From NCBI GenBank assembly GCA_030041385.1, contig JASHNY010000038.1:1-43252 (forward strand): a stretch of 43,252 nt of DNA, read 5' to 3'. Position numbers and translations under genes: made by a program. This document shows positions 24,712 through 36,017 of this stretch, piece after piece (position 1 is the stretch's first letter; each line of letters begins with the position of its first letter). The stretch comes from Alphaproteobacteria bacterium (GTDB taxonomy: Bacteria; Pseudomonadota; Alphaproteobacteria; ATCC43930; CGMCC-115725). The notes beneath the pieces are model-generated. The model was not told the DNA's origin, made no database searches, and saw only the letters and a list, made by a program, of their open reading frames with translations.

Positions 24712-26244
24712 ATGAACGACATTCTGCACCGGCTCGAGGAAAAGCGCGCGGCGGCCCGTGCCGGCGGCGGCAGGCGCCGCATCGAGGCCCAGCACAAACG
24801 CGGCAAGCTCACCGCGCGCGAGCGGCTCGAAATCCTGCTCGACCCCGGCTCTTTCGAAGAGTGGGACATGTTCGTCGAGCACCGCAGCCACGATTTCGGC
24901 ATCGACGAGCAGAAAATCCCGGGCGACGGCGTGGTCACCGGCTATGGCACGATCAACGGCCGCCTCGTTTTTGTCTTCAGCCAGGATTTCACCGTGTTCG
25001 GCGGCTCGTTGTCGGAGGCGCACGCCGAGAAAATCTGCAAGGTCATGGACCAGGCGATGAATGTCGGCGCGCCGGTGATCGGCCTCAACGATTCCGGCGG
25101 CGCCCGCATCCAGGAAGGCGTCGCCTCGCTTGCCGGCTATGCGGAGGTGTTCGAGCGCAACGTGCTCGCCTCGGGCGTGATCCCGCAGGTGTCGCTGATC
25201 ATGGGGCCGTGTGCGGGCGGCGCAGTGTATTCGCCGGCGATGACCGACTTCATCTTCATGGTCAAGGACAGCTCGTACATGTTCGTGACCGGCCCCGAGG
25301 TGGTCAAAACGGTCACCCATGAAACTGTGACCCAGGAGGAACTGGGCGGCGCCGTCACCCACACCACCCGCTCCGGCGTTGCCGACCTCGCTTTCGAGAA
25401 CGATGTCGAGGCCCTGCTCGAATTGCGGCGCTTCGTCGATTTCCTGCCCAGCTCAAACCGCGCTGCGGCGCCGCCGCAGCAATGCCGGGACCCCGCCGAT
25501 CGGGCCGAGCCGTCGCTCGACACGCTGATCCCGGCCAACCCCAACAAGCCCTACGACATGAAGGAATTGATCGAGAAGATCGTCGATTACGGCGATTTCT
25601 TCGAGATCCAGTCGAACTTTGCCCGCAACATCCTCGTCGGATTTGCGCGCATGGCGGGAACGACGATCGGCATCGTCGCCAACCAGCCGATGGTGCTGGC
25701 CGGCTGCCTCGACATCGACAGCGCGCGCAAGGCCGCCCGCTTCGTCCGGTTTTGCGATTGCTTCAACATCCCGATCGTGACCTTTGTCGATGTGCCGGGG
25801 TTCCTGCCGGGAACCGCGCAGGAATACGGGGGCATCATCAAGCACGGTGCCAAATTGCTGTTTGCCTTCGCCGAGGCGACGGTGCCCAAGGTGACGCTGA
25901 TCACCCGCAAGGCCTATGGCGGCGCCTATGACGTGATGAGCTCAAAGCACCTGCGCGGCGATGTCAACTATGCGTGGCCTTCGGCCGAGATCGCGGTAAT
26001 GGGGCCGAAGGGCGCAGTCGAGATCATCTTCCGCGCCGATCTTGGCGACGCCGCCGCGATCGAGGCGCGCACCGAGGAGTACCGGGAGAAATTCGCCAAC
26101 CCGTTCGTTGCCGCCAGCCGCGGCTTTATCGACGATGTGATCCAGCCGGCGACGACCCGGCAGCGGCTGTGCCGCGCGCTCGCCATGCTGCGCGACAAGC
26201 GGCTCGCCAACCCATGGAAAAAACACGATAACATCCCGCTGTGA
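24712..26244 (+). CDS. pccB: Propionyl-CoA carboxylase beta subunit (carboxyltransferase)
   Basis: A 510-residue carboxyltransferase subunit. It transfers CO2 from biotin to propionyl-CoA to give methylmalonyl-CoA. [40 protein letters not shown] and [15 protein letters not shown] are hallmarks of the propionyl-CoA type, as are the [11 protein letters not shown] and [12 protein letters not shown] oxyanion-hole segments. Length and these motifs separate it from methylcrotonyl-CoA carboxylase. [11 protein letters not shown] is chosen as start, where similarity begins. The alpha subunit follows after 128 bp; the gap contains a palindromic repeat. It serves valine, isoleucine and odd-chain fatty acid breakdown. 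Confidence 0.95.
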   Translation: MNDILHRLEEKRAAARAGGGRRRIEAQHKRGKLTARERLEILLDPGSFEEWDMFVEHRSHDFGIDEQKIPGDGVVTGYGTINGRLVFVFSQDFTVFGGSLSEAHAEKICKVMDQAMNVGAPVIGLNDSGGARIQEGVASLAGYAEVFERNVLASGVIPQVSLIMGPCAGGAVYSPAMTDFIFMVKDSSYMFVTGPEVVKTVTHETVTQEELGGAVTHTTRSGVADLAFENDVEALLELRRFVDFLPSSNRAAAPPQQCRDPADRAEPSLDTLIPANPNKPYDMKELIEKIVDYGDFFEIQSNFARNILVGFARMAGTTIGIVANQPMVLAGCLDIDSARKAARFVRFCDCFNIPIVTFVDVPGFLPGTAQEYGGIIKHGAKLLFAFAEATVPKVTLITRKAYGGAYDVMSSKHLRGDVNYAWPSAEIAVMGPKGAVEIIFRADLGDAAAIEARTEEYREKFANPFVAASRGFIDDVIQPATTRQRLCRALAMLRDKRLANPWKKHDNIPL

Positions 26245-26258
26245 GCGCTATTCACTTT

Positions 26259-26361
26259 CGTCATTCCGGGGCGGCGCACAGCGGCGAACCCGGAATCGAT
26301 CCGCCAACCGCCCGTGTTCAAGGTTTCCGGGCCGGTCCCTTCGGGACATCCTGGAATGACG
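26259..26361. repeat. Dispersed palindromic (REP-like) element, copy B
   Basis: Perfect 9-bp inverted ends CGTCATTCC (26259-26267) and GGAATGACG (26353-26361). The left half is nearly identical to copy A at 9688. It lies between pccB and pccA, so it will be part of the transcript if the two are co-transcribed. Confidence 0.8.
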
Positions 26362-26372
26362 GCGGCTAGCAG

Positions 26373-28307
26373 ATGTTCAAGAAAATCCTGATCGCCAATC
26401 GCGGCGAGATCGCCTGCCGCGTGATGCGCACGGCGCGGCGGATGGGCATCGCCACCGTCGCGGTGTATTCCGAGGCCGACGCCGACGCGCTGCATGTGCG
26501 CGAGGCGGACGAGGCGGTCATGATCGGCCCGGCCGCTGCGACCGAATCCTATCTGCGAGCCGACCGCATCGTCGAGGCCTGCAAGGCGACCGGGGCCGAG
26601 GCGGTGCATCCGGGCTACGGCTTCCTCTCCGAGCGGCCGCAATTCGCCACCGCGCTCGCCGAATCCGGGATCGTCTTCATCGGGCCCGGCCCGGCGGCGA
26701 TCGCGGCGATGGGCGACAAGATCGAATCGAAGAAACTCGCGCACGCCGCCGGTGTGTCCACCGTGCCCGGCCATCTCGGCATCATCGCCGATGCCGACAA
26801 GGCGCGCGACATTGCCCGCCTGATCGGCTATCCGGTCATGATCAAGGCGTCGGCCGGCGGCGGCGGCAAAGGCATGCGCATCGCCCATGACGATGCCGAA
26901 TTGCGCGACGGGTTCCGCGCCGCCGCGGGCGAAGCGAAATCGAGCTTCGGCGACGACCGCATCTTTCTCGAAAAATACATCGAGCGGCCGCGCCACATCG
27001 AAATCCAGGTGCTGGGCGACACGCACGGCAACATCGTCCATCTCGGCGAACGCGAATGCTCGATCCAGCGGCGCCACCAAAAGGTCATCGAAGAGGCGCC
27101 GAGCCCGTTTCTCGACGAGGCAACCCGGGCAGCGATGGGGGCCGAAGCGGTGGCCTTAGCCAAGGCCGTAGACTACTGCTCGGCCGGCACCGTTGAATTC
27201 ATCGTCGATCGCAACAAAAACTTCTATTTCCTTGAGATGAATACACGACTTCAGGTCGAGCATCCGGTGACCGAGATGGTCGCCGGGCTCGACCTCGTCG
27301 AATGGATGATCCGCATCGCTGCCGGCGAGAAACTGGGGTTCGCCCAGGCCGATATTCGCCGGCGCGGCTGGGCGATCGAGGCGCGGGTTTACGCCGAAGA
27401 CCCCGAACGCGGCTTTCTGCCGGCGGTCGGCCGCCTCGTCCGCTACCGCCCGCCCGCGGGCGACGGCGTGCGCGTCGATAGCGGCGTCTATGAAGGGGCC
27501 GAGATCACGCTCTACTACGACCCGATGATCGCGAAACTGGCGGTCGGCGGCGGCGACCGGGGCATGGCGATCGACCGGCTGAAGGATGCGCTCGACGGGT
27601 TTTTCGTCTCCGGCCTGCGCCACAATATCGCTTTCCTGTCCGCGATCGCCGGCAGCGAGCGGTTTCGCGCCGGAGACTTGTCGACCGATTTCATCGCCGA
27701 AGAGTTTCCGGGCGGGTTCGCCCCGCCCGCTTCATTCACGGCAGCCGACCGCATTCTGCTGATCGCGGCGGCGATTGCCGATGCCGCGACCGGGACGGGC
27801 GCGGCGGACCGCGTGGTCTTGCTCGACGGCGCCCCGCACCGCGTGTCATGGCGCGAGGGCGCCTATACGATCGACGACGGCGGCGACGCCGTTTGCGCGG
27901 CGAGCGACTGGCGGCCTGGGCAGAACCTGCTGCGATTGCGGCTCGATGGCCGCACCGCCACGGTGCAGATCGAGGCCTTACCGGCGCGGACGTTTCGCCT
28001 GGCGCATGGCGGCGTCGTCCGCCGCGCCCAGGTGTTGTCGCCACGCGCCGCCGAATTATTGCTGGCAATGCCGGCGAAGAAGCCGGCGGACACGTCGCGG
28101 CTGGTATTGTCGCCGATGCCGGGATTGCTGACCTCGATCATCGTCGGCGAAGGCCAGGAGGTGAAAGCCGGCGAGCCGCTGGCAATTGTCGAGGCGATGA
28201 AGATGGAAAACGTCTTGCGCGCCGAGCGCGATGGGCGCGTCGCCAAGTTATGCGCCCACAATGGCGACAGCCTGACGGTCGACCAGGTCATCCTGGAATT
28301 CGAATGA
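26373..28307 (+). CDS. pccA: Propionyl-CoA carboxylase alpha subunit (biotin carboxylase/BCCP)
   Basis: A 644-residue biotin-dependent subunit. The biotin carboxylase domain begins [16 protein letters not shown], with the ATP-grasp glycine-rich loop [14 protein letters not shown] (about 152-165), RDCSIQRRH-like [17 protein letters not shown] and [16 protein letters not shown] linker BT region follows, and the C-terminal biotinyl domain carries EAMKMEN with the biotinylated Lys610. It forms propionyl-CoA carboxylase with the preceding gene product. The ATG lies close behind a dispersed repeat and no strong ribosome site is visible. Its stop overlaps the acylphosphatase start (ATGA). Confidence 0.95.
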   Translation: MFKKILIANRGEIACRVMRTARRMGIATVAVYSEADADALHVREADEAVMIGPAAATESYLRADRIVEACKATGAEAVHPGYGFLSERPQFATALAESGIVFIGPGPAAIAAMGDKIESKKLAHAAGVSTVPGHLGIIADADKARDIARLIGYPVMIKASAGGGGKGMRIAHDDAELRDGFRAAAGEAKSSFGDDRIFLEKYIERPRHIEIQVLGDTHGNIVHLGERECSIQRRHQKVIEEAPSPFLDEATRAAMGAEAVALAKAVDYCSAGTVEFIVDRNKNFYFLEMNTRLQVEHPVTEMVAGLDLVEWMIRIAAGEKLGFAQADIRRRGWAIEARVYAEDPERGFLPAVGRLVRYRPPAGDGVRVDSGVYEGAEITLYYDPMIAKLAVGGGDRGMAIDRLKDALDGFFVSGLRHNIAFLSAIAGSERFRAGDLSTDFIAEEFPGGFAPPASFTAADRILLIAAAIADAATGTGAADRVVLLDGAPHRVSWREGAYTIDDGGDAVCAASDWRPGQNLLRLRLDGRTATVQIEALPARTFRLAHGGVVRRAQVLSPRAAELLLAMPAKKPADTSRLVLSPMPGLLTSIIVGEGQEVKAGEPLAIVEAMKMENVLRAERDGRVAKLCAHNGDSLTVDQVILEFE

Positions 28308-28579
28308 GCACCGTTCGCCTGCGCATCACCGGGCGGGTGCAAGGCGTCGGCTATCGCGCCTGGGCGGTGCAGGAGGCGACCGCGCTCGGCCTTCGGGGCT
28401 GGGTGTGCAACCGCCGCGACGGCAGCGTCGAGGCGCTGGTGACCGGCGCTGAAGACGCGGTCGCCGCGATGGTGGCGACGTGCCGCAGGGGGCCTTACGC
28501 CGCCCGTGTCAGCGAGGTTTTGGCCGAGGATGCGCGCGACGACGGCAGCGCCGGGTTTACCGCCCGGCCGACGGTCTGA
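28304..28579 (+). CDS. acyP: Acylphosphatase
   Basis: A 91-residue enzyme that hydrolyses acyl phosphates. The [11 protein letters not shown] motif holds the catalytic Arg and [18 protein letters not shown] holds the catalytic Asn. The start overlaps the pccA stop (ATGA), so it is translationally coupled to the carboxylase genes. Its stop is only 3 bp from the convergent rplQ stop, with no terminator between. Confidence 0.94.
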   Translation: MSTVRLRITGRVQGVGYRAWAVQEATALGLRGWVCNRRDGSVEALVTGAEDAVAAMVATCRRGPYAARVSEVLAEDARDDGSAGFTARPTV

Positions 28580-28582
28580 GGG

Positions 28583-29002
28583 CTACGCCGCCTCGTCTTC
28601 TTCCTTCGATGCGACCGGCCCGGAATCCTGGCCCTTGGCCGAAACGTCCCGGTCGACCAATTCGATGACCGCCATCGCCTCATCGTCGCCATGGCGATAC
28701 CCGGCCTTGACGATGCGGGTATAGCCGCCGTGCCGGGCCGCATAGCGCTGCGCAAGCGTCGTCAGCAATTTGTCGGCAAGGCCGCGATCCTGCAACCTGG
28801 CGATGGCCTGACGCCGGGCGTGCAATCCGCCGCGCTTGCCGAGCGTGATCAGCCGCTCGACGATCGGGCGCAGGTCCTTCGCCTTGGGCAGGGTCGTCTT
28901 GATCTGCTCGTGCTTCAGCAGCGCGGCAGCGAGGTTCTCGAACATCGCCTGGCGATGGGCCGAATGGCGGCTGAAGCTCCGCCCGTTCATCCGATGGCGC
29001 AT
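28583..29002 (-). CDS. rplQ: 50S ribosomal protein L17
   Basis: A 139-residue L17, last gene of the alpha-operon part of the cluster. [20 protein letters not shown] and [20 protein letters not shown] are the conserved N-terminal block; the C-terminal tail is acidic (KEEDEAA). Start has GAGAG upstream. It is separated from rpoA by a 129-bp gap containing a palindromic repeat, unusual because these two genes normally sit close together. It converges on acyP. Confidence 0.97.
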   Translation of the reverse strand: MRHRMNGRSFSRHSAHRQAMFENLAAALLKHEQIKTTLPKAKDLRPIVERLITLGKRGGLHARRQAIARLQDRGLADKLLTTLAQRYAARHGGYTRIVKAGYRHGDDEAMAVIELVDRDVSAKGQDSGPVASKEEDEAA

Positions 29003-29028
29003 CGTATTCTCTCACTGCTCCCTGAAAC

Positions 29029-29117
29029 CGTCATCACCGCGCTCGACCCCGGTGATCCCGACAGGGTTTCCCGGGGATGGCCGGTCCCCCGGACCAGATC
29101 CAGGGCCGGCCATGACG
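29029..29117. repeat. Dispersed palindromic (REP-like) element, copy D
   Basis: CGTCAT (29029-29034) and ATGACG (29112-29117) ends with several internal CCGG-containing arms, including GGCCGG/CCGGCC pairs. It fills most of the gap between rpoA and rplQ and would be transcribed within the operon. Confidence 0.7.
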
Positions 29118-29131
29118 AATAGAATAGGGCC

Positions 29132-30148
29132 TCAATACGGCTCGTCGATGCGCTTGGCCAGCTCCTCGATGTTCTCGGGCGGCCAGCTTGGGATCTCCAT
29201 CCCCAGGTGCAGCCCCATATTGGCCAAGACCTCCTTGATCTCATTCAAGGATTTCCGCCCGAAATTGGGGGTGCGGAGCATCTCCGCCTCGGTCTTCTGC
29301 ACCAGATCGCCGATATAGACGATGTTGTCGTTCTTCAGGCAGTTGGCTGACCGCACCGACAATTCGAGCTCATCGACCTTGCGCAGCAGGTTCTTGTTGA
29401 CCGGCGGCTCGCCCGAAATCTCCTTCTCGGCGGCCAGCCGCGGCTCCTCGAAATTGATGAAGAGCTGAAGCTGGTCCTGCAGAATCCGCGCGGCATAGGC
29501 CACCGCATCCTCGGGGGTCACCGCGCCATTGGTTTCGACCCGCATGACCAGCTTGTCATAGTCGGTCCGCTGCTGGACGCGCGTATTCTCGACGCGATAC
29601 GACACCTTGCGTACCGGGCTGAACAGCGCATCGACCGGGATCAGCCCGATCGGCGCGTCTTCGGGCCGGTTCTCGGTCGCCGGCACATAGCCCTTGCCGT
29701 TCTCGACCGTCAATTCCATCGAAATCCGCGCGCCGGTGTCGAGCGTGCAGATCAGCAGGTCGGGATTGAGAATCTCGATGTCGTGGCCGCTCTCGATCGC
29801 CCCGGCATATACCTCGCCCGGCCCGTTGGCCCGCAGCCGCATCCGCTTTGGCCCTTCGCCGTGCATCCGGAGCGCGATGCTTTTGACATTGAGCACCACG
29901 TCGGTCACGTCTTCGAGCACCCCGGGCAGCGACGAAAACTCGTGCAGGACGCCCTCGATCTGCATCGAGGTCACGGCAGCGCCCTGCAATGACGACAGCA
30001 ACACCCGCCGCAGCGCATTGCCGAGGGTAAGGCCGAAGCCGCGCTCGAGCGGCTCGGCGACCACCGTCGCCACGCGCGACGGGTCTTCGCCCGGCTCGAC
30101 CGCAAGCTGCTTCGGCTTGGTCAGATTCTGCCAGTTTCTCTGGATCAC
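29132..30148 (-). CDS. rpoA: RNA polymerase alpha subunit
   Basis: A 338-residue alpha subunit: N-terminal dimerisation domain ([20 protein letters not shown], about 38-57) and C-terminal domain ([32 protein letters not shown]) that contacts UP elements and activators. A GTG start at [15 protein letters not shown] is chosen because TGAGG lies upstream at good spacing and the product has the standard length; an ATG 12 codons upstream lacks family support. A 104-bp gap separates it from rpsK. Confidence 0.97.
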   Translation of the reverse strand: MIQRNWQNLTKPKQLAVEPGEDPSRVATVVAEPLERGFGLTLGNALRRVLLSSLQGAAVTSMQIEGVLHEFSSLPGVLEDVTDVVLNVKSIALRMHGEGPKRMRLRANGPGEVYAGAIESGHDIEILNPDLLICTLDTGARISMELTVENGKGYVPATENRPEDAPIGLIPVDALFSPVRKVSYRVENTRVQQRTDYDKLVMRVETNGAVTPEDAVAYAARILQDQLQLFINFEEPRLAAEKEISGEPPVNKNLLRKVDELELSVRSANCLKNDNIVYIGDLVQKTEAEMLRTPNFGRKSLNEIKEVLANMGLHLGMEIPSWPPENIEELAKRIDEPY

Positions 30149-30252
30149 GACGACCTCAGTCGGTGAATGACACGGTTCTATCAAAGCAGGTACCGGCGCC
30201 GAGGCCTCCGGTCTTGGATCTCACGGTTCAGCGCCGCGCGGCGGTACGGTGC

Positions 30253-30648
30253 CTAGACCCGCCGGCGTTTCGGCGGCCGGCAGCCGTTATGCGGGATCGG
30301 CGTCACGTCGCGGATCGAGGTGATGGCAAAGCCCACCGCCTGCAACGCGCGCAAGGCCGATTCACGCCCCGAACCGGGCCCCTTGACCTCGATGTCGAGG
30401 GTGCGCATGCCGTGCTCCATGGCCTTGCGCCCGGCATCCTCGGCCGCCACCTGGGCGGCATAGGGGGTCGATTTGCGCGAGCCCTTGAAGCCCTGGCTGC
30501 CCGAAGACGACCACGCGATCGCGTTGCCCTGGGCATCGGTAATCGTGATCATCGTGTTGTTGAACGTGGCGTTGACGTGCGCCGTGCCGGAGGTGATGTT
30601 CTTGCGCTCGCGTCGACGCAGACGCGGCGCTGCCGCCGATTTCGCCAT
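30253..30648 (-). CDS. rpsK: 30S ribosomal protein S11
   Basis: A 131-residue S11 of the 30S platform. [20 protein letters not shown] and [20 protein letters not shown] are the conserved core and [18 protein letters not shown] is the invariant C-terminus. GGAAGAG precedes the ATG. It lies between rpsM and rpoA, the usual alphaproteobacterial order. Confidence 0.98.
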   Translation of the reverse strand: MAKSAAAPRLRRRERKNITSGTAHVNATFNNTMITITDAQGNAIAWSSSGSQGFKGSRKSTPYAAQVAAEDAGRKAMEHGMRTLDIEVKGPGSGRESALRALQAVGFAITSIRDVTPIPHNGCRPPKRRRV

Positions 30649-30693
30649 TTAGCTCTTCCGCAATTGCGCTGAGGAAACCAGAGAGCCCGCCCG

Positions 30694-31062
<369 letters not shown>

Positions 31063-31125
31063 GGCGGTCTCCTTGGCTGCAGGCAATGGAAGGCATGCGC
31101 AGCGTCGCCACTGCGCAATCGACCG

Positions 31126-31153
31126 ATTATACGGAGAGTTGACAAATCGTCAA
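31126..31153 (-). promoter_or_regulatory. Near-consensus sigma-70 promoter of rpsM-rpsK-rpoA-rplQ
   Basis: On the minus strand TTGACG (31148-31153) is followed by a 16-nt spacer and a perfect TATAAT (31126-31131), about 64 bp before the rpsM start and within the adk-rpsM gap. The -35 is part of a short dyad TTGAC-GATTT-GTCAA. It would give independent transcription of the four distal genes. Confidence 0.75.
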
Positions 31154-31171
31154 CCGGTGCTGAGGCCCCGA

Positions 31172-31825
31172 TCATTTTGCCGAGGCGACGATCGCCTCGA
31201 TCTGCCGCGCCACCTCGTCGATCTCGCCCATGCCGTCGACCGTTCGCAAAATGCCGCGGTCGCGATAATAGGGCAGGATCGGCGCGGTCTGGCGGCGATA
31301 GACCTCAAACCGTGCCTCGACCGCCTCCGGCCGGTCATCCGGCCGGTGGACGAATTCGCACCCGCCGCACAGGTCGCACACCCCTTCGGCCTGCGGCCGA
31401 TGGTAGCGCTCGTGATAGCTGGCGCCGCAATTCTTGCAGCTGAACCGGCCGGCCAGGCGATCGATCAGCGCCGCCTCGTCGACTTGCATCAAAATCACAT
31501 GGTCGAGGGTCTGGCGCCGCTCCGCCAGCATCTCGTCGAGCGCCTCGGCCTGCGGCACCGTGCGCGGAAACCCGTCGAGAATGAAACCGTTGCGGCAATC
31601 CGGCCGGGCAATCCGCTCGGCGATCATGTCGATGATGACCCCGTCGGGCACGAGCTGCCCCGAATCCATGATCGCCTTGACCTTAAGGCCAAGCTCGCTG
31701 CCGCGGGCCGTCGCCGCCCGCAGCATGTCGCCGGTGGCCAATTGCACCAGCCCGTGCGATTGCTCAAGACGCTTCGCCTGCGTCCCCTTGCCGGCGCCGG
31801 GCGGCCCCAACAGGATCAGGTTCAT
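31172..31825 (-). CDS. adk: Adenylate kinase
   Basis: A 217-residue adenylate kinase (ATP + AMP to 2 ADP). The P-loop is GPPGAGKGT (7-15), GFPRT lies near 85-89, and the long LID domain carries four cysteines (C130, C133, C150, C153) that would bind zinc, a form common in Gram-positives and some alphaproteobacteria. The start overlaps the secY stop (TGATG). It sits in the expected place between secY and rpsM. Confidence 0.97.
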   Translation of the reverse strand: MNLILLGPPGAGKGTQAKRLEQSHGLVQLATGDMLRAATARGSELGLKVKAIMDSGQLVPDGVIIDMIAERIARPDCRNGFILDGFPRTVPQAEALDEMLAERRQTLDHVILMQVDEAALIDRLAGRFSCKNCGASYHERYHRPQAEGVCDLCGGCEFVHRPDDRPEAVEARFEVYRRQTAPILPYYRDRGILRTVDGMGEIDEVARQIEAIVASAK

Positions 31826-33171
31826 CAGCGGCGGCCGCGCAGCCGCGCCTTCTTGATCAACCCCTCGTATTGATGGGCGAGAAGGTGCGAGTGGATCTGC
31901 GCCACCGTGTCCATGGTCACGCTGACCACGATCAGCAGGCTGGTGCCGCCGAAATAGAACGGCACCGAATATTGCGAGATCAGGATCTCGGGCAGAATGC
32001 ACACCGCCGCCAGATAGGCGGCGCCGACCACGGTCAGCCGCGTCAAGATGTAATCGAGGTGGTCGGCCGTGTTCTTCCCCGGCCGGATGCCCGGAATGAA
32101 CCCGCCATACTTGCGGAGGTTGTCGGCGGTCTCAGTCGGGTTGAATACGATCGCCGTGTAGAAGAACGTGAAGAAGATGATCAGCCCGACATAGAGCGCC
32201 ATGTAGAGCGGCCGGCCATGCGCGAGATAGGCGGTAATCGTGCCGATCCATCCCGTGTTGTCACCGCCGCTCGCCTGGAATGTCGCCACCGTCGCCGGCA
32301 ATAGCAGCAGCGAGGAGGCAAAGATTGGCGGGATCACGCCAGACGTATTGATCTTGAGCGGCAGGTGCGAGGAATCGCCGCCGAACATGCGGTTGCCGAC
32401 CTGGCGTTTCGGATACTGCACGAGGATGCGGCGCTGCGCCCGCTCTATGAACACGATAAAGGCGACGACGCCGACCGACATCCCGAGGAAGATGATGATG
32501 AAAGCGCTCGAGATCGCCCCGGTGCGGCCGAGTTCGAGGGTCGAAGCCAGCGCGTGCGGCAGGTTGGCGACGATCCCGGCCATGATGATCAGCGAGATCC
32601 CGTTACCGATCCCGCGGGCGGTGATCTGCTCGCCGACCCACATCAGAAACACCGTGCCGCCGGTCAGCGTAATCATCGTCACCAGGCGAAACATCAGCCC
32701 CGGGTCGATCACCGCGGACTGGCTTCCGGCACGCATGCCTTCGAGCCCGACCGCGATACCATAGGCCTGCACCGCCGCCAGCAGCACCGTGCCGTAGCGG
32801 GTGTATTGGTTGATCTTTTTGCGCCCGCTCTCGCCCTCCTTGTTCAGCGCTTCCAGCGTCGGCGACACCGCCGTCAAAAGCTGCATGATGATCGATGCCG
32901 AGATGTACGGCATGATGTTCAATGCAAAGATCGTCATGCGGCCGAGCGCGCCACCCGAAAACATGTCGAACATGCCGAGGATGCCCCCGGCATTGCGCGA
33001 AAAGATTTCGTGCAGAATCCCCGGGTCGATTCCGGGGATCGGGATGTAGGTGCCGAGTCGATACACCACCAGCGCGCCGAGCGTGAACCAGATCCGGTTC
33101 TTCAGCTCCGTCGCCTTCGAGAAGGCCGAGAAGTTGATGCTGTTGGCGAGCTGTTCGGCGACCGACGCCAT
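31825..33171 (-). CDS. secY: Protein translocase subunit SecY
   Basis: A 448-residue channel subunit of the Sec translocon with ten transmembrane helices. RLGTYIPIPGID near the N-terminus, the plug-region sequence and KYGGFIPGIRPGKNTADHLD near the C-terminus are family hallmarks. ATG 33171 is preferred over an in-frame TTG two codons upstream because TAGGGAAA is then well spaced. A 153-bp gap to rplO shows no clear gene; a TATTCT on the minus strand there is too weak to call a promoter. Confidence 0.97.
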   Translation of the reverse strand: MASVAEQLANSINFSAFSKATELKNRIWFTLGALVVYRLGTYIPIPGIDPGILHEIFSRNAGGILGMFDMFSGGALGRMTIFALNIMPYISASIIMQLLTAVSPTLEALNKEGESGRKKINQYTRYGTVLLAAVQAYGIAVGLEGMRAGSQSAVIDPGLMFRLVTMITLTGGTVFLMWVGEQITARGIGNGISLIIMAGIVANLPHALASTLELGRTGAISSAFIIIFLGMSVGVVAFIVFIERAQRRILVQYPKRQVGNRMFGGDSSHLPLKINTSGVIPPIFASSLLLLPATVATFQASGGDNTGWIGTITAYLAHGRPLYMALYVGLIIFFTFFYTAIVFNPTETADNLRKYGGFIPGIRPGKNTADHLDYILTRLTVVGAAYLAAVCILPEILISQYSVPFYFGGTSLLIVVSVTMDTVAQIHSHLLAHQYEGLIKKARLRGRR

Positions 33172-33324
33172 TGCCAATTTCCCTACCCGAAGCGGGCGCT
33201 GTCTACAGAATAGGCGCTCGCGCGCCGATACGAAAGTTCGCGAGGCCGTTTCGGTGGTCGCCGTCCCGGCGACACGGCGCCGGCATCGTGCCCGCGCCAG
33301 GCCGAGCCGAACGCGGCCGGCGAA

Positions 33325-33822
33325 TCAGCCGGCAGGTGCGTCAGCCGCCGGTTGCGCCGGCTGACCATTGACGATCACCTTGCCGCCGGCTTCCTCGACC
33401 GCTGCTATCGCCGCCCTCGAGGCCCCGGCCACCTCGATCGTGATCGCGGCCTTCAGCGTCCCCTTGGCGAGCAGGCGGACCCCGTCGCCGAGACGGCGCA
33501 ACACGCCGGCCGCAACCAGACCTTTGCCGTCCACCGTGCCGGCCCCGCTCAATTTCCCGGCATCGAGCGCCTGCTGCAGGCGGCCCAAATTCACGACCTT
33601 GAAGTCCTTGCGAAAGATCTTGTTGTTGAAGCCGCGCTTGGGAAGCCGCCGATGCAACGGCGTCTGCCCGCCCTCGAACCCGTTCAGCGCGACGCCGGTG
33701 CGCGCGGTCTGGCCCTTGCCGCCGCGCCCCGAGGTCTTGCCCTTGCCCGAGCCGATGCCGCGCCCCACCCGCTTCGCGCGGTAATGGGCGCCCCCATTGT
33801 CCCTGATCTCGTTGAGCTTCAT
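33325..33822 (-). CDS. rplO: 50S ribosomal protein L15
   Basis: A 165-residue L15. The Gly/Lys-rich [20 protein letters not shown] block and [17 protein letters not shown] are diagnostic. The C-terminal extension after about residue 150 ([13 protein letters not shown]) is Ala/Pro-rich and not conserved. It follows rpmD by 57 bp. Confidence 0.97.
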   Translation of the reverse strand: MKLNEIRDNGGAHYRAKRVGRGIGSGKGKTSGRGGKGQTARTGVALNGFEGGQTPLHRRLPKRGFNNKIFRKDFKVVNLGRLQQALDAGKLSGAGTVDGKGLVAAGVLRRLGDGVRLLAKGTLKAAITIEVAGASRAAIAAVEEAGGKVIVNGQPAQPAADAPAG

Positions 33823-33879
33823 CGCGAAATCCTTAGAGCGCGGGAATCCCGCCCGCAGGCGGGCGAGACGGCCGCGGTC

Positions 33880-34068
33880 CTATTCCCCTTCGACCCGCAC
33901 CAGGTGCTGCACTTTGCGGATCATGCCGCGCACCGAGGGCGTGTCCTCCAGCGTGCGCTGCCGGTGCCGCTTGTTGAGCCCCAATCCCTTCAGCGTCGCC
34001 TCCTGATCGGCGCGGCGGCCGATCGGGCTGCCGGTCTGGGTGACCGTGACGGTCTTCCGCCCTTCCAT
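33880..34068 (-). CDS. rpmD: 50S ribosomal protein L30
   Basis: A 62-residue L30. [20 protein letters not shown] and [20 protein letters not shown] match the family. The ATG shares its A with the rpsE stop (TGATG), indicating translational coupling; an in-frame GTG one codon earlier is a less likely start. Confidence 0.95.
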   Translation of the reverse strand: MEGRKTVTVTQTGSPIGRRADQEATLKGLGLNKRHRQRTLEDTPSVRGMIRKVQHLVRVEGE

Positions 34069-34682
34069 CACGCCGTCTCCCGCGCCTCGGCATCGCGCCG
34101 GCCCAGAATCTCGCCGACCTTCTTGCCGCGGCGCGAGGCCACCGCGCGCGGGCTGGTGACGCGGCTGAGCGCGGCAAACGTCGCCTTGATCATGTTGTGC
34201 GGGTTCGAGCTGCCGACCGATTTCGCGACGACATCCTGCACGCCCAGCGCCTCGAAGATCGCGCGCATCGGCCCGCCGGCGATGATGCCGGTGCCGGGCT
34301 TGGCAGCGCGCACGACGACCTTGCCGGCGCCGTAGCTGTTGGCAATGTCATGATGCAGCGTGCGGCCTTCGCGGAGCGGCACCCGGATCATGCTGCGCCG
34401 GGCCTGTTCGGTCGCCTTGCGGATCGCTTCCGGCACCTCGCGCGCCTTGCCCGAGCCATAGCCGACCCGCCCCTTGCGGTCGCCGACGACGACGAGCGCG
34501 GCAAAGCCGAAACGGCGGCCGCCCTTGACCACCTTGGCGACGCGATTGATGCCGACCAGCTTTTCGGCAAACTCGTTTTCTTCGCGTTCGCGCGGCTGGC
34601 TGTCGCTTTCGCCGCGGCGGCGCCGCTCTCCCGGGCCGCGCCCTCCGCCGCCGGGACCGCGTGATTGAGTAGTGCGTGCCAT
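34068..34682 (-). CDS. rpsE: 30S ribosomal protein S5
   Basis: A 204-residue S5, important for decoding accuracy. The first 36 residues are a Gly/Arg-rich, low-complexity extension ([20 protein letters not shown]) longer than in E. coli; the canonical part starts at [40 protein letters not shown] is the conserved second-domain motif. GAAGGGG precedes the chosen ATG; the frame continues upstream without family similarity. Confidence 0.96.
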   Translation of the reverse strand: MARTTQSRGPGGGGRGPGERRRRGESDSQPREREENEFAEKLVGINRVAKVVKGGRRFGFAALVVVGDRKGRVGYGSGKAREVPEAIRKATEQARRSMIRVPLREGRTLHHDIANSYGAGKVVVRAAKPGTGIIAGGPMRAIFEALGVQDVVAKSVGSSNPHNMIKATFAALSRVTSPRAVASRRGKKVGEILGRRDAEARETA

Positions 34683-34692
34683 GCCGACCCCT

Positions 34693-35058
34693 TCAGAAAT
34701 CCAGGCCGCCCTCGCGGGCGCCGTCGGCCAGGGCCTTGACCCGGCCATGGAACACATAGGCCCCGCGATCGAAGACAACCCGCTCGATCCCGGCCGCCTT
34801 GGCGCGTTCGGCAATCAGTTTGCCGACGGCGGTGGCGGCGGCCTTGTCCGAGCCCGTCTTCAAGCCCGCCTTGAGGTCGCCGTCGAGCGTCGATGCCGCG
34901 GCGAGCGTGCGCCCCGCGCCGTCGTCGATGATCTGCGCGTAGATGTGCCGCGACGAGCGGAACACGCTGAGGCGCGGCCGCCCGTTCGCGACCTGGCGCA
35001 ATTTATAGCGCTGGCGCTGCCGGCGGCGGCGGAACAGTTCGTCTGCCTTGTTCGACAT
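34693..35058 (-). CDS. rplR: 50S ribosomal protein L18
   Basis: A 121-residue L18 that binds 5S r[23 protein letters not shown] and [20 protein letters not shown] are the diagnostic segments. It is 10 bp from rpsE and 4 bp from rplF. Confidence 0.97.
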   Translation of the reverse strand: MSNKADELFRRRRQRQRYKLRQVANGRPRLSVFRSSRHIYAQIIDDGAGRTLAAASTLDGDLKAGLKTGSDKAAATAVGKLIAERAKAAGIERVVFDRGAYVFHGRVKALADGAREGGLDF

Positions 35059-35062
35059 GGCG

Positions 35063-35596
<534 letters not shown>

Positions 35597-35607
35597 CGCT
35601 TTCTTCC

Positions 35608-36006
35608 TCAGAACACCCGACACAGCACCTCGCCGCCGACCTTGGCGGCGCGGGCCTCGTTGTCCGACATCACCCCGCGCGGCGTCGACAGGATCGCTAT
35701 GCCGAGCCCGTTATAGACGCGGGGCAGGTCGGCAAGCTTCGAATAGATCCGCCGTCCCGGCTTCGATACCCGGGCAATCTCGCGGATCACCGGCTCGCCG
35801 TCGACGTATTTCAACTCGATCTTCAGCTCGGCGACGCCCGGGCGCACGTGCTCGCGGGTGAAGCCGCGAATATAGCCTTCGCGGCGCAATACCTCGAGCA
35901 CGTTGGCGCGCATCTTCGAGGCCGGTGCCGCGACGACGGCCTGGCGCGCGCGCTGGCCGTTGCGGATGCGGGTCAACATATCGCCGAGCGGATCGCTCAT
36001 CGACAT
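35608..36006 (-). CDS. rpsH: 30S ribosomal protein S8
   Basis: A 132-residue S8, a primary 16S rRNA binder. [18 protein letters not shown] and the C-terminal [20 protein letters not shown] are invariant blocks. AGGGAAG precedes the start; an in-frame ATG two codons later is also possible. Confidence 0.98.
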   Translation of the reverse strand: MSMSDPLGDMLTRIRNGQRARQAVVAAPASKMRANVLEVLRREGYIRGFTREHVRPGVAELKIELKYVDGEPVIREIARVSKPGRRIYSKLADLPRVYNGLGIAILSTPRGVMSDNEARAAKVGGEVLCRVF

Positions 36007-36017
36007 CGATTTCTTCC

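Noticed and set aside
24712-28307. Methylcrotonyl-CoA or acetyl-CoA carboxylase instead of propionyl-CoA carboxylase
   Set aside because: The nearby isovaleryl-CoA dehydrogenase suggested it, but the beta-subunit length (510) and the [14 protein letters not shown] and [15 protein letters not shown] segments fit the propionyl type.
605-28579. A selenoprotein gene with in-frame TGA near selC
   Set aside because: Every recognised gene is complete without recoding, and none belongs to a selenoprotein family with a truncated motif.
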